64,000 bases of DNA from Chrysoperla carnea (GCF_905475395.1 NC_058342.1:32818140-32882139); one strand, 5' to 3'; positions 13,527-47,508 are shown, counted from the stretch's first letter. The notes: generated from the sequence alone by a model not told the origin. Numbers and translations: made by a program.

Positions 13527-13786
13527 CAGTCAAAATCATTTATAACGACATGTTGATAAAGTTGCATAAATATCGGTTATAGCGATCAAGCTATATTATA
13601 TTTATTAGATGGACCTTTCACTGAAATTATCTCTCTCCGAATAAAAGTGAAACGCCGGCCGTCAAAAGACAAGCTGGAATTACTTTTTTTATTCAGAAAA
13701 GAAAACCAAATTAGGTCCTAATACATATCGCTTATAATGACTAAAGTTGCAGATGCTTTCAACGTCGTTATAACCGGTTTTGACTG
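13527..13786. mobile_element. Pogo/Tigger-like MITE, 260 bp
   Basis: Terminal inverted repeats cagtcaaaatcatttataac and ataaccggttttgactg, flanked on both sides by TA as expected for the Tc1/mariner/pogo group. No transposase is encoded. Confidence 0.75.
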
Positions 13787-14272
13787 TAGTTTTTTTTTGT
13801 ATTTTTTTCTTCAAAAAACTGAATAATTAGGCTTTTTTTTTATTATTTATTCTTAAATTCTTTGCATATTTTTTTTTAAATATAATAATTATTTTATTTA
13901 GATTTTTTTTTTGTATTTTTAATTTTTTAAAAATTATTATTTACAAATTTTTTTCTCGAAACGGAAAATTTTGACAAAAATTTTCACTTTTCATCTATTT
14001 ATTGCTATGTCTTATAAAAAATTACCAAAAGAATTTCCATCGAAATAAAATAGTGATTTTTCAACAATTTCTAATTTCAATTGTAAAAAGTTTAATTCTA
14101 GTTTTTATTTAATTTTCAAAACTCGCGACAAAATTAACAAAATTGCAAAATCAAATGGCACTGAAAACGATTCTAGTTTTATCGAACTTTCTAAAAACGA
14201 GTACAACTTCTTTTAAAAATACGATTACGTAGTCAACAACATTGAGGGAAAACGTTTCCGAATTTATGAGAA

Positions 14273-14540
14273 CTCTTTGAACGTTCTAGCTGCTCTGTTA
14301 AGAGGTTCTAACGGTTCTGAATAATCCTGGTTAAATGAGTTCAAATTTTTTTCGAGATTTTAGCTGCCGAGTGTTGCCTTCACGTGAAAAATTTCTCATG
14401 TCGGATCTTGCAATCCAAGATTTCAAATCAAAATTGAAAATCTCTTTGAACGGTCTAGCTGCTCTGCTAAGAGGTTCTAACGGCTCAAAATATTCGTGGT
14501 TAAATGAGTTCTAATTTCTTTCCAAATTTAAGCTGCCGAG
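14273..14540. repeat. Direct duplication, period about 169 bp
   Basis: ctctttgaacg and tctagctgctctg, then aagaggttctaacgg, occur at 14273 and again at 14442. Both copies run on through gtggttaaatgagtt-type sequence to agctgccgag. They have diverged by several substitutions. Confidence 0.85.
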
Positions 14541-17287
14541 AATGAAAGCGGGAGGGGGGGATTGTCCTAGGAAAACCTAGTTTCCCTGGTACAATATCAA
14601 GAAGTAAATGGCACAATATCAAGACTTGGGTTTTAAAATTCCTTCCAAACCTTACTGTCTATCAAAAATACTGTCTTTAAGAGAAAATTTCGATAATTTC
14701 TATTATTTATTGCTAAAAGAGTTTTCACAGAATGTGGAACACTGCAAAATACATTCTACGTCAAAAAAATTCAAACAGCGGACCCCAAATAATGAAAAAA
14801 TCGTTTCACACATTGTAGGAAAAATCACTAAATTATTTTCTTTTTTCATCCACTTAGACAATTTTTTTTTATATATATATATTTTCTCGAAATGAAAATT
14901 TTAAAAATTCGAAACGAAAAAAGAAAAAAAAAGAGAAAATGAAAAACAAAAAACGGAAAAATACGTAAAATTTATAATAAAAAATTGATATGTGAATTAA
15001 TTATTAAAAACCATAAATGATTACGGGATGAAAATTTGAACGTTGCACCGTGTTTAGGCATTCTGGGGGTTCAGTGTTTTTCACTTTTTCCTCTCCCATA
15101 ATCATTTCTCTTTTTTTTTTTTTTTTTATATATTTAATTATTTGGACGTATCAGATTATCGTTATACATTTTTCTTCATTTAAACAAAAAAAATCACGTT
15201 TAATTTTCACGAAAATAGAAAAACAATAGAAAAAATATACGTAAATATGATATTCACGAAAAAATTTATGAGTCTAGAAAAGTCGTGTGCAAATTTGATT
15301 TAATGGAAAAACTTTTTAATCAAATGTGCATTCGACTTAAATTTTCATATGATATTAGGCAACAGGATTTATTCACTTCAAATTGTAAAATTTGACGAGA
15401 TATTTGTTACCTGCTCTCAGAAAAATCATTATCTTTCAGAGAGAAATGTTCCTAGGAGTTAATTTGGAGATTTTTTCACTATAAAATTTTCCTTTTCCAA
15501 GTTATAATTGAGGCCCAGCCAGTTAAATAACACATGTTATAACGTTTTATCGTTGGAATATCTCCAAACAACTCCAAAAAGAACTCGATTTCAGAAAATA
15601 TACAGAATATTCTATAATTTACTGTAAAACCCTGAACTTCCAAAGTTTTTCACCAAATTTATCCAGGTGACTCCGTGGAAATAAAAATTCAACATTTCGA
15701 TTATTACTTCGATTAAAACATAATTTTATCTATTCACTAAAAGATTATTTTTGATTTTTTCAGATGAACTATACCGGAGTAATCGTGGTCACCGTCGAAC
15801 ACCTTTTTTTAGAAAACCTTCAGGAGATCGTCTACAGGAACACACCAGATAAATTATTTTGGTTTTTGTAAATTAAAATACCTTTTCTCAAAAAATTCAT
15901 TGAAAAACTTTTTTTTTGGCCTTCTTACTGTGTATCACTCCCTTATAATAAAAGCTAGTTCCAGGATTTCCAGAAATTGTAACAATTTCAATAATAATAC
16001 CAGGAAGTGAGATAATTTGATAATTAAATGGACGATAAAGACAGCTTTTTCATTCGTCCGAGTTTTACTGTCAATTATAAAACACTCTGTATATTCTTGA
16101 CAATCAATTGAAATAGTACGTTTTTTTTTTTTACTTTTTACAAGATGTGATTTAAGAAGTAAATAAATCCTGTTTCATTTAAATAGAAAGGGAAGAATAA
16201 GGGAGGGGGTAGATGAGGGGAATTACAAATAAATAAATAACAAAATATCAACAAATTCGTATAAAAATATTTTCGTGGATATCACCTTTTGTTTTGTAAA
16301 AATATAGCAGTACGAAACGCGTCAATCGATCGATTTTAATTAGATAATTAATTAATTTAAAAAATGGCAGTTACTCTTTTTAAAATATACATTAGGTCCA
16401 ATTAATAAAGGTCTTATACTGCCTCAGATCCATTCTACTTCGAAATTCTACGTTCAAGATCATTGAATCACTCTAAATAGTGGTGTTATTCTTTGAGCTT
16501 ATTCGAATACTTTTGCACTTTTTAGAAACATTTTGGTATCGAGTAAGACTTTTAATTCCAATCCTCGAAAACTTAAAAGCATTTTCAATTGTTCGATATC
16601 AAATTTCTGGTTTGATTTTTTTTTTTAAATTACGAATTTTGTTATTATGGTAATAAGAGATCATGTTTTACCCAAACATATCACAACATCGCTTATTTTC
16701 AGGGGGTTTTAATTCCCGGCCCATTCTTAACCCTTGATTTCGGACAATTATTTGAAAGGAGGAGGTATTATACGCGTATTTTAGAAACTATGTTAATAAT
16801 AATAATAATACTAATAATATATAGGAGGGGTATCACAAATGAGTCCCTAGCACCTAGACCAAGGGTCCTCTTTGACCTCCTTGAGAATAACCTGTCACCG
16901 GAAAGTGAGACGTCTCCGGGTAAGAGGCAATCTAAAGGATTTTGTCGAGGCGATTTTCCACGGAAACAATCCAAGGCTTCTACATGCTCTAAAAGTTTTA
17001 GAAATTATGTTAAAAAGAAACTCCTGAATTCGGACTGGAGATGAACAAACTATTTTCGAGATATTACTTCAAGATATTCCTGAAAAACTTGAGTGGAAAC
17101 TTTTTGAAAACAGTTGACCTTTATTAATTGGTTCACAACTTTCTTTCTAAAAAAAAATTATTAAAAATTCATTTGCATAAAAAAAAACAAACGAAAGAAA
17201 ATTTATTAAAAAATTTTCCTTAAATACTATTTATACTTTTCTGAATTTTCTTAATTAAGGGTATATATATATATTTATATATATATA

Positions 17288-17805
17288 CAGTCAAAATTGA
17301 TTACAACGACATCACATATAACGATGATTCGGTTATTATGACCAATTTACAAGGCCCTGACTTACGAATTTCTACCTAATTAGAATGCATTTGTTAGTAG
17401 GGGCTTATTTCGTGGCTAGAACACCTAAAATTAATCATTCATCGAGGACAAACGAAAGCCAGTTTGTTAACAAGCTGGAACATTAAATGATTATATACAG
17501 ATCTCTTCGCTTCCTGAATAAGCATAGAAAAAAAGAAGAAAATGCTCTTTACTAAATTTGGATCTGAGGCCTAATTTACGAGATAATTAACGAAATCAAT
17601 TAATAAAAAATACATTCATCAAAATAAAATTAATCCAATAAAACACCACTTGTCCCAACTCGACTCTTTCATATTCCAGCTTATTCGGGCTTTCATTTTT
17701 CTTCGAAGAAGGATACTTTTAGTGTTCTAGTAAAAAAAATTACCTCCTATTGACATTTTTCTCTGACCTTTTGACCTTCAATGTCGTTATAACCAATTTT
17801 AACTG
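17288..17805. mobile_element. Pogo/Tigger-like MITE, 518 bp
   Basis: Left end cagtcaaaattgattacaac and right end gttataaccaattttaactg, flanked by TA. Inside, at about 17545-17610, is a diverged half of the palindromic MITE family seen at 12445-12804 (ctaatttacgagataattaa), so this copy is composite. Confidence 0.75.
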
Positions 17806-18331
17806 TATTTTGTTTTAAAATCACATATATGAAAAAATCGGTTAATTTACTACATGTTCTTTAAACGGAGATTCTTCGTTGATATGCGCATATCATATTA
17901 CTGCGCAACCATCTCCATTATACCTCCATATATATAAACAAAAAATACTAACAAACAAAAATACACTTTTTTTTAATAAATTTGGCAAATATTCAACACT
18001 GCAATCAAGTTAGGCGCTAAATTTTGGTGTTTCCTGTCCTTTATTTTTAAGTTATTTATTTATTTTTTTTGTTTTTTTAAAGCGAATAATAAATTATAAT
18101 ACAAAAATTTCTGAGAGAAAATTATCTCAAAGAAAGTTTTAGTTTTTTGTTCGAAGCTAAAAATCAGTCTTTTTTTAAGTAGGCGTTGAAAAATCACAAA
18201 AATAAAAAATGTTTAAAACGTTTTCTTTCTTTTTTTTTAAACAAAAATTTAAATCACTGAACTGTTTCTTTTTTGAGTTCGTTCGTTGAGCGAAGTTTGT
18301 TTTTTTTTTTTTTTTTTTTACACAGAAAAAT

Positions 18332-38229
<19,898 letters not shown>

Positions 38230-38613
38230 TTTGTGAAATAAAACATTCGTTTTATTCTATGTCATAAAGTAAAAATGTTCTTCAATTGTATTATCCATGA
38301 TCAGATCCAAAACATTCTAACAAAAATCACACTTCGAATTTACACCAGAAACTCACAAAATTTTAAAAAAAAACTTTATTTTCACAGACTTATCATTTTC
38401 TTTTTTTGTACTTTAGATAATTTTGTTGATGATAGAAGTGTTACAAGATGATTGCCAACGTGATTCCTGAAAAGAAAAAAAAAATTTTATTAGAAATTTT
38501 GCAAAAAGTATTCTTTAAAAATAAAAAAAGATGTTGCTTAGAAAAATTTCGAAATAAATATATAGTATTTATAATAAAACCAACACAATTATAGCGGCCG
38601 CGTTCAAACATCC

Positions 38614-39163
38614 TTAAGGAGATATGCAAGAATTGAATAATACTAGGGATTTCAAGAAATCTTATAAATACATTTTTTTACCAATAAAGTGTCCAAAAAT
38701 CACAAAAAATCCCTAGGACATCGGGCTTTTTAATTTTTATTTTATCGTTCAAAGTTGGCTGAAAAACTGATGAATCATATAGGTTATCCTTTTCAATTGG
38801 GTATTTCTATATTAAAAAATCTAGAGAGTGTGATAAAAAACTATCTAAAATATTTAGACAATCTTGTAGTTTATAAAAATACCATCAAAATATAACGTTG
38901 TTCATGATATCAAAACAAAATTTTAATTTAATTATGAATTCATCGAAGATCCAATTTTTTTATGAACAGAGACGACTATAGTTAGTTTATTAATGATTGA
39001 AGAGCGATATCTATATTATCAAATTTATAAGCAGCACTTGCACACAATATATTTTATATTTTTGTAGTTGCGTGGTATTGTAAAGCCAAAAATAACTCAT
39101 TACTTGACTAAAAAGCATGCATTTGGTTTATATATATGTACCGTGCAATAAACCAAAACTTTT
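38614..39163 (+). mobile_element. Family A (TTAA-ended MITE), copy 2, nearly complete
   Basis: Begins ttaaggagatatgcaag at a TTAA and runs through caaagttggctgaaaa, atctaaaatatttagacaat, gagacgactatag and gcatttggtttatat to cgtgcaataaaccaaaac. The final 30 bases are replaced by a family B fragment at 39165. Confidence 0.8.
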
Positions 39164-39164
39164 T

Positions 39165-39292
39165 ATTAGGTGATTTTATAAACACCTATATACAAATTTT
39201 GTTCTTATCATCAATATATCTAAGTGTTACTAACTTGATACTAAATTTAGTATACCTCGATATATATAACATATATACAGGGTATAAAAACT
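39165..39292 (-). repeat. Family B repeat fragment
   Basis: On the plus strand reads ggtgattttataaacaccta, then a diverged aattttgttctt block, then tagtataccttg-like sequence and ends in the TATA-rich terminus. It abuts family A copy 2. Confidence 0.6.
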
Positions 39293-40009
39293 GTAATAAT
39301 TTTTACAAGCATTCCTGTACACTTGGATACAACCGTGTTGTGTCTCCCTGCATCTTTCCCCTTTCAATTGAATGTACATAATTTGTTGGATTCGAACATG
39401 TATATTCAAATGAATTTGGTGACAGATGTCAAATAACGAAATAGTTGTATAAAATTTTTTCGAAGTTACGGAATGTTTGAAATGTCAATGGTTTGACAGA
39501 TAGATACACGTTAAATAGCTTCAGCAATACGTGTACCCGACTACCAGTATCAGAGACGACATCAACCCTTGTTCATTCGGTTTCTGTTTTTTTTTTTTTT
39601 TTGATGTTTTACCACTGCATAAATTATTTTTTATTAAAAATAAAAGCGTTTATGGGTTGTACAGGGTCGTATATGTAACAAAGGGGTCTCAATATAAAAT
39701 ATTAATATAATAATAATATACTAGCTTGTACGTGAAACAAATTTCATAGAAAAGTGGTGAAAAACATCAAAAGTTCTTAAATTATTATTAGGAGAACATG
39801 TATTAAAAATAGTATGTTTGCCTAATAAACTTATTATTTAAATTTATGATATTTTTTCGTTCAAATTACTTGTCTAGCGTGTTTTTTCCTACGCGGTACA
39901 TTTTTAGTCCGTGAGTATATTTTTGGTCAAACCTGGACATAAAAAGCTTGAAAATGAGGGATTGAATCATGGAATTTGATAATGGAATAAGGCAGATAAG
40001 GGTAGGACA

Positions 40010-40314
40010 GAAAAAAAGGCGCCTGGCAGTGTATCACGGCTACTGCAGGAGCTGTCACAATGTCTCATCTTCTCTGTCACTGAGCAGCTCTTGTCATGAG
40101 GAGATGGACTTACTTGAGCCAGCCTCTCTTTGACGACCTCTCCGACCTGGAGTCCGTCGACGTCAAAGCTTTCCTGCTGTTCTTAAACAGCTCCAAATAG
40201 TTCATGGAGTAGTGGCCGGGGATGGACCAAACCCTTTTTCGGTATCACAACGGATCTTATGGTCCAGTTGTGTCCCATCCCAGGACAACCACTCTAATCT
40301 AATCTAACCTAACC
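40010..40314 (+). mobile_element. Non-LTR retrotransposon 3' end with ORF2 C-terminus
   Basis: The plus strand encodes QPLFDDLSDLESVDVKAFLL followed by FLNSSK and a stop, typical of the extreme C-terminus of Jockey/R1-type ORF2. The 3' UTR is shared with 21085-21232 and ends ctaacctaacc. Confidence 0.75.
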
Positions 40315-41960
40315 AATACCATACCAGCATTGTAATAAATACCATGCATTTATGACCGTGAACTTAAAAATCTCTAAAACATAGAACGACCCCTCTTTGG
40401 CTACGTCCCTGATTCTATATTATGTATATATATGGTTAAAGATTACTTCAAAAATATTCAAAATATTTGATTATATATTCATTTCATATTTAAATTTTAT
40501 AATAAAAAACAGTGCATTCCAATATGTCCTCTATGGACGCCATTTTTAATTTAGTTCAGGAATTGATTCATTTTACAATTCAATTTAATGATTCCTGTAT
40601 CAAAAACTTAGTTGATTGCAATAGTAAAAGCCAAAAAAATAAACGGTCCGAAACATTGTACAAGACTTTAATTATATTATAAAATTGATATATTATTCTT
40701 GTAATATTTTTATTGAAAGAAGCCAATTTTAAGAATTATTTAAAAACAAGGAAAAGCTTCAGGTTCTTAACTTCACTAATTTGGCTTAAATAAGTTTTAT
40801 TTATTTATGAAGCAGTATATTCGGAATCACACGGTAATAAGGAACAGGATTATATATTTATTGGATTTAATATAATATTTAGAAGGATCTTCTGTGGTAA
40901 GGGTGAGGTTAAGCAAAGATTACCAAGTTACAAAAGTTACTTAAAAAGACATTTTTAATAATATTTAATCAATTTTGGGTAGGGTTGATTTGGCCACTTT
41001 TGACGATTTCATCCCCTTCAGCTCCACGGCTCCAGGGGGACGGGTCCCAGAGGAGAGTTATATCAAATCTAGGACCTTGTTGATATAAATCCTGATTCAA
41101 AGTTTCACTGCTGTCCCCTCAGCCTCTCTCTAGAAAATACCATTTTTCTGTATTTGGAAAGGTTTGCCTTTGGGTGTGGGCCTTCTGGAATTTTTCCGGA
41201 TATGTGGTATACCAATTATAGGAACACCATAAGGTCTAGCCTTGTGCCAAGTTTAATCGAAATCGTTAGAGCCGTTTTTGAGAAAACCCCAAAAATCCTG
41301 TTTTGGTCTAGAGGGAAGTACCCTTGAAAAAAGACCTAGGGAAAAAATGAAAAAATCGTCTGGAATTATGACCAAACTGAACCTATGTATCAACTTTGAG
41401 AAAAATCGGTAGAAAATTGAAGGCTTAAGTGTAAGGGTGTCTTCATCTTAAATGCGAAACACTGATATTTATTAAAAATTGAAATAACAGTTAATAAAAT
41501 TAAGGGGCGTTAAGCTATCGTAACAATGAATAAGTCTAATCAAATATTTTTGGAAAGATGATTCATATAAAATTGATAACTACTATTAAACTCTCCAGGG
41601 TATTTGGGAAACAGTAACTAAAATTTGGTAGCAAACAGACGGGTGTATCGAAAATTTGATTAAAATTTTTATTATATACTAACATGAAGCAAAAAATATA
41701 TTTTGCCCCGAAACAACAACCCAATTACCATAAATGATAATTTTTTTTTGATATCAAATATAAAAAGTATTACCCTCCGGAGTGTAGTTAAGGGTTAAAT
41801 AGGGTTTTTATTTTTAATATAATGCTGGAATATAATATAAAATATATTTATACATGTGCAATATTGCCAACTGTCAATGTATTTCATACATCTGTTTCAA
41901 TCAAAACGTCCAATGGAGAAAAAGAACTCCATCATTCAAGTCATATTTCTTCCCTCGTTT

Positions 41961-42438
41961 TAGATATGCAAGGATTGAATAATACTAGAGATTTCAATAA
42001 AACTTTATAAATACATTTTTTGATTAACAAAATTTCCGAAAATCACAAAAAATTCCTAGGTCATCGGGCGTTTTATTACTTTTTTTATGGTTCAAAGTTG
42101 GCTGAAAAAATGATGAATCATAGACGTTATCCTTTTCAATTGGATATTTCTATATCAAAAAATCTAGGGAGTGTGATAAAAAAACTATCTAAAATATTTA
42201 GACAATCTTGTAGTTTATAAAAATTACCATCAAAATATAAGGTTGTCGATGATATCAAAACAAAATTTTAATTTAATTAGGACTCATCGAAAATTCATCA
42301 TTTGATGAACAGACATAGTTTATTGATGATTGAAGAGAGATATCTATATTATCAAATTTATAAGCATCACTTGCACACAATATATTTTATATTTTTGTAG
42401 TTGCGTGGTGTTGTAAAGCTATGTATTTGGATTTATAT
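41961..42438 (+). mobile_element. Family A (TTAA-ended MITE), copy 3
   Basis: Starts agatatgcaaggattgaata and follows the family to gtatttggatttatat, where a hAT-like MITE is joined. A 66-codon ORF here is not conserved in frame in other copies. Confidence 0.8.
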
Positions 42439-42665
42439 CAGGCATGGGCAAACTTGACTCAGAGAAGTCCCTGAGACTTCTGTATCTAAAATACGAGTAA
42501 GACAGAGGCAACATTTTTTTTCTACTTATCTCATTACTATAAGAGAAACTGAGATAGGTAGAAGAGTCTTATACCCGACTCCCTTTCTCCTCTATGAGCA
42601 ATGCGAACTTGGATAAAGAGACACACAATAAAGATGTAACAATGGTGACTTTGACTTGCTTACCT
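42439..42665. mobile_element. hAT-like MITE, truncated
   Basis: Starts with the hAT-type terminus caggcatgggcaaactt. Its body is the reverse complement of 48431-48714 (ctcctctatgagcaatgcg, agagacacacaataaa). The second terminus is missing. Confidence 0.7.
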
Positions 42666-43801
42666 CTCCAAATATCGGAAATTAACCGCCGATTTTAACC
42701 AATAACGAATTTTAGTTTATTTTAACATAAAGGGCAAATAAAAATCTATAATACCACATAAATTGTGTTGGGTCATGAAATGAATTTATTACACTCCTCC
42801 AACCTTTTTCGTTGACCTTCCATACTGGTACATAAGTCTATATTTTTCATTGAAAATATTATTTAAAAAAAAAAAATCATGTAATTCCCAAACGGATTTC
42901 TGTTCAACTATTCCTGAACTATTCGTGTTAAGAAATCATTTACAAAAAGAAACAGAAATCAAAAATTAAATTCAAGAAGTAAGTATACTCCTATCCAAAA
43001 AAAATAAAAAAACAATATTCTTGACACGCAAAATTTGTTGTCCATCTATAATAGCAAATATTGTTTTTAAATGGAAATGAGCGCCCCAGGTGGTTGTTTG
43101 ACCGCAACATATTTTTATTTTAATATTTATATTTAAAAAAAACAACAATGGTATAAACGCCACAAAGCCTCCATATACAAGAGGGAGTTTTGTCTATGCC
43201 ACCAACGAATATTTGGTTTAAAAAAAAAAAACCTCAATTCGTAGTGTGCGTAGTCAAGATAGGGACAATAAAATCGATGCCAGCGCTTCCAGTGAAAAAT
43301 TTTGGCGTTTTGGCGGTTATGACTAATTTGCAATTCTTTACATGTTAATGTTATAGAAAATGTCAAATTAAAATTATTGAAAAACACTTATTAATTAAAA
43401 ACTTAATGCATTAAAAATTGTGAAAATAAGAAATTAAATTACACAAATATTATTTTTAAAATGTAAATTATCATAATTATTTATTTAAATTTGTGAGACG
43501 ATAATATTAAATTTTCAATGTAAGTCATAAATGCAATCCATACAATTACAATTCTATAATTAAAGTATTGTAATCGTTACCATGGGAACGCCTCCAATAA
43601 AACTCACACACGGTGCGAATAGCCAAATAGTACAATTAAACTTAGTATCTAAAAAGAAAAAAATTAATGCATCTTTGAAATTTTCACAGTTGTTTATTAG
43701 GTTGTAAAAACAAGTCCGACCTCTCAGGGGCGTACCTAACCACCATTTTTGGGCGGTACTTGGGGACTTAAACTAGTTTTTTACAAATAAAAAAAAAACT
43801 A

Positions 43802-44350
43802 TTAAGGTGATTATTTCCCTACAGTATTGAAAATAAGTTTTGGTTTATTACACGGTACATACATATAAACCAAATACATGCTTGTACTCAAATAATGTGA
43901 TTTTTTTTAGCTTTATAATACCACGCAACTACAAAAATATATAATATATTGTGTGTAAGTGATGTTTATAAATTTGATAATATAAATATCTCTCTTCAAT
44001 CATTAATAAACTAACTATAGTCGTCTCTGTTCATAAAAAAATTGATTTTCGATGACCTTATAATTAAATTAAAATTTTGTTTTTGATATCATCGACAACC
44101 TTATATTTTGATGGTATTTTTATAAATTACAAGATTGTCTAAATATTTTAGATAGTTTTTTATCACCTTCTATAGATTTTTTGATATAGAAATATCCAAT
44201 TGAAAAGGATAACCTATATGATTTAAGATTTTTTCAGCTAACTTTGAACGATAAAATAAAAATTAAAAAGCCCGATGATCTAGGAATTTTTTGTGATTTT
44301 TGGAAACTTTGTTAAGCAAGAAATGTATTTACAAAGTTTTATTGGTTAAG
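43802..44350 (-). mobile_element. Family A (TTAA-ended MITE), copy 4
   Basis: Plus strand starts ttaaggtgattatttcccta and runs backwards through the family (gtacatacatataaaccaaa, actatagtcgtctctgttca, ttgtctaaatattttagat). The agatatgcaagg end is lost. Confidence 0.8.
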
Positions 44351-45023
44351 CTTGTATATAGAAGTTAAAAGAATGAAAAATTCTTATGTGGTACCAACAC
44401 AAAAGGATATTTACACACAAAAAATAACTATAGATTAAATAATTCTTTATATTTTTTTATTTTTATTAAGTGAATAATTATTTATAGTCTTTGTGTCTGA
44501 TTTGTTTATTATAAGGCAGTGTGAACACGTAACCCACACAAATATTATAGTAGTATATCTAAGAGGCCTTAAAATCGATAAAGAAAACACAAGTTTTGCG
44601 AAAAGATTTTACTCTTGACAAAGAATTTAGAAAACAATTAAATTAAAAAAATATTTAAATTCAAAAATTAAGAAAATTGAAATGGGACTGAATTACGGGT
44701 AAAATAAAATCCGTACAAAGAACCTTCCCTCCCACCCCAAAAAAGGAAAAATCTTTGAGACCAAAACGGTGAATTAGATGAAAATTTTTCAAATCGAATT
44801 TATGTATGTCCAAAATCTTTCGCCAGTTTGATACCGTTGTTATCCTACTTTAATATTTACTCAAAATTTATTTATGATATTTTGAAAAATGATTCAAATT
44901 TGTATGCAATTTTTTAAAAACATAATCCACAAAATGTAAATTAAAATACAGAGTGCCCACGTAATATGATGCAAAAAAAAACTGTATATTAAAAATTGTG
45001 TGTTCAGGACAACAAAACACAGT

Positions 45024-45282
45024 AGAGTATTTATACCAAATTTCCCGACAAAAGTCAGAAAATTCAACTCTTTTAATTTGCATTGAAAGTTGTTTTTTGG
45101 TGAAGTAAGATAACCACTCCATCACAAATAGGTCACTTGAGTTACCTCAACCTCGCTCCCCACCTGTTTTGTATACAGCAATCTACCTACTCTTACAGAT
45201 GCATGTTATTATTGTTGTTGCTCTCGATTTACCGTGTCGTTCAATTTACGTTTACTCTGTTTGTTAGTGCAATTAAGTAATT
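45024..45282. mobile_element. Mariner-type MITE, one end only
   Basis: Begins agagtatttataccaaattt and matches the element at 28065-28367 through gtgcaattaagtaa. The right inverted end is absent. Confidence 0.75.
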
Positions 45283-46390
45283 TATTTCTTTATTTTTAAA
45301 CTATAGAATGTAAAAACTGGAAAAATTATGCATTCAAGTATTTTGTCATGAAAATCGGTATTTGAGCATAAAAAAATATTCTCTGAGCAACTTTTTATAA
45401 TTTTTTTCGATATCTCTAACCATTTCTGGCGCAAGACAAAATTTTAAGAATTTGCCCTCTTTGTCAATTTGTAGCAGGCTGAGTTTAAGGTTCATGTTTC
45501 GGTTAAATATCTTTATGACCGTGAAAATTTTCAAATCGATATTCCTATAAATGACGAAAGTATGAGGGTGTCTTCATCTTAAATGCGACACGCTATACAT
45601 GGTATAAAAATAGTAAGTATAGTGGAGAATGGTACACAATATAGTCGAGGAGAGAAAGCTTTGTATAGCGAAAAAAAATAATACTACACCTTAGTAATTA
45701 TAATTGTGTGTAGTCTATCTACTCCAGAATACAACAGTAAAAAAAAAAAAAAAAACACAAAAATTCTCATCATCAAAGTTTTTTGCATATAATTATATTG
45801 ATTTAAAGCAAGCAGCGACATAACTTAAACAAAACCATAGCACAACAGCCTGTGAGCCTGCTAGCATAGGTATACAAAAAAATAAAAGTAAAAAAAAAAA
45901 TAATAATAAAAAAAAAACCTTACATTAGAGGATTTGTTAGGTTGGTACTGTGCAAGTATGGACTACCTCTAACAGAATGTGTGTTTATGTATTTGTTACT
46001 ATTATAATTGTGCAGTTTTCAAAAAAATGTTTGTAGATGGCTCTGCATACCACTAGTTATTATTACCTCTGTATGTATCTTTCAAGTGTGGAGACGAGGG
46101 AAATAGATACTTGATATGCGTGCATTAAGAGAGACAGTAAGTTCCCGAAGATAGCAAATCTCGAGGCTGCACACAAAAAAAATAAAGCACTAAGGCAATT
46201 TTAAATAAAAAGGCTTAGTTTTTTATAAGTTTCTTATTAAAGTTGGACTAAGTGTAAATCAATTCTGAAAATTTAAGTGAGGGGGTTGCCTGATTATTTA
46301 AATAAAAAATTTGACTTAAAAAGTAGGCATATTTAAGATTCGTTTTATGGGAAAACGATAGACGGATGATAATTTTTCATAGATTAAACC

Positions 46391-46780
46391 TTAAGGTGAT
46401 TGTAAACACAGTATTGCTAAAAAAATTTTGGTTGATTGCACGGTACATACATATAAACCAAATACATGCTTTGTACTCAAATAATGTGATTTTTTTAAGC
46501 TTTATAATACCACGCAACTACAAAAATGTATAATATATTGTGTAAAAGTGATGCTTATAAATTTGATAATATAGACATCTCTCTTCAATCATCAATAAAC
46601 TAACTATAGTCGTCTCTGTTCATCAAATGATGGATCTTCGATGAACTCATAATTAAATTAAAATTTTGTTTTGATATCATCGACAATCTTCCCGATGACT
46701 TGTAAATTTTGTAAATCAAAAAATTTATTTATAAGGTTTTATTGAAATCCCTGGTATTATTCAATCCTTGCATATCTTAA
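46391..46780 (-). mobile_element. Family A (TTAA-ended MITE), copy 5, internal deletion
   Basis: Bounded by ttaaggtgattg at the left and ccttgcatatcttaa at the right, so TTAA is present at both ends. The middle (about 150 bp around the atctaaaatattt block) is missing. Confidence 0.85.
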
Positions 46781-47508
46781 TTATAAAAAAAAATTTAAGA
46801 AAAATTATTCTTGGGAAAGCTATATAAACTCCCATAATTTAAGCTCAAAATGCATAATCCCTATAGAAATATGTGTTTATATATGGAAGTAACGTGATGT
46901 TGAGAGTATGGACATTTAAAAAGTTGGTGTATATGATATGTCGTTATCTTTATAACAGTGCGCATACAATATAAGTGTATACTACAGGATGAAAACCAAT
47001 TAAATGAGATGTAAAGGAAGAAAGAACTGTCCAAAATATCCCGGAGGAACATTCCAGAAGATTATCAATCATGTACCAGCTCCACAAGAGAACAAAATTC
47101 ATCGGTCTACTAGAAAATCTACTCGGCAAGTAGTTTTTATCTATCTAAAAAATGTCCTAAATGTTAATTCTGCAATTTGATTTTTTATATTTTGTAGATA
47201 TTTAGTCATGCTTCGATTTGAGAGGATTTAATTTGGTCACTAACCCCTTCCCTTAATTTTCAGTCCTACAATTTTCAAAAATAAACAGGTATAGGCCATA
47301 GGTAGGTAACGGGTAGTCTTTGGAGTTACTTTGCTCTGCAGGTAGAAACAGATTCTCTCAAGGAGTATCATCCATCTCATTTCGAAACATAACTCTTTTG
47401 CTAAAAGTCACTCATAGCACAACAGAGTCAAAGTCTTCCCATCTATGGTATAGACCTGCTTCTATTATTAATACCAATTGGAAAGAAATATCATAAAGAA
47501 TTTGTAAC

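Larger units (their letters stand above)
9577..18331. other. Intergenic region between ionotropic receptor 5' end and Eph 3' end
   Basis: About 8.7 kb, AT-rich, with no gene recognised. The left end should hold the receptor promoter and the right end the Eph 3' UTR; an AATAAA on the minus strand at about 18040-18045 is a possible polyadenylation signal. It contains pogo-like MITEs (10790-11124, 13527-13786, 17288-17805), a palindromic MITE (12445-12804), a 169-bp direct duplication (14273-14540), several G runs (10040-10100, 12125-12135, 14546-14555) and a GC-richer patch at about 16830-16980 of unknown origin. Confidence 0.6.

Noticed and set aside
14608..14895. 95-codon plus-strand ORF
   Set aside because: It ends in an A/T microsatellite, has no homology that I recognise, and there are no splice or start signals around it.
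16790..17044. 84-codon ORF over a GC-richer patch
   Set aside because: The first 12 residues come from an AAT microsatellite and the rest has no recognisable domain. Probably a decayed repeat.
42020..42220. 66-codon ORF in family A copies (also seen near 51908-52108) as a conserved small protein
   Set aside because: The reading frame is shifted between copies and the flanking sequence is equally conserved, so DNA-level repeat similarity explains it.
43133..43387. 84-codon minus-strand ORF with many Trp/His/Tyr residues
   Set aside because: I could not match it to any family, it spans a long A/T run, and nothing nearby supports a gene. Left unannotated.
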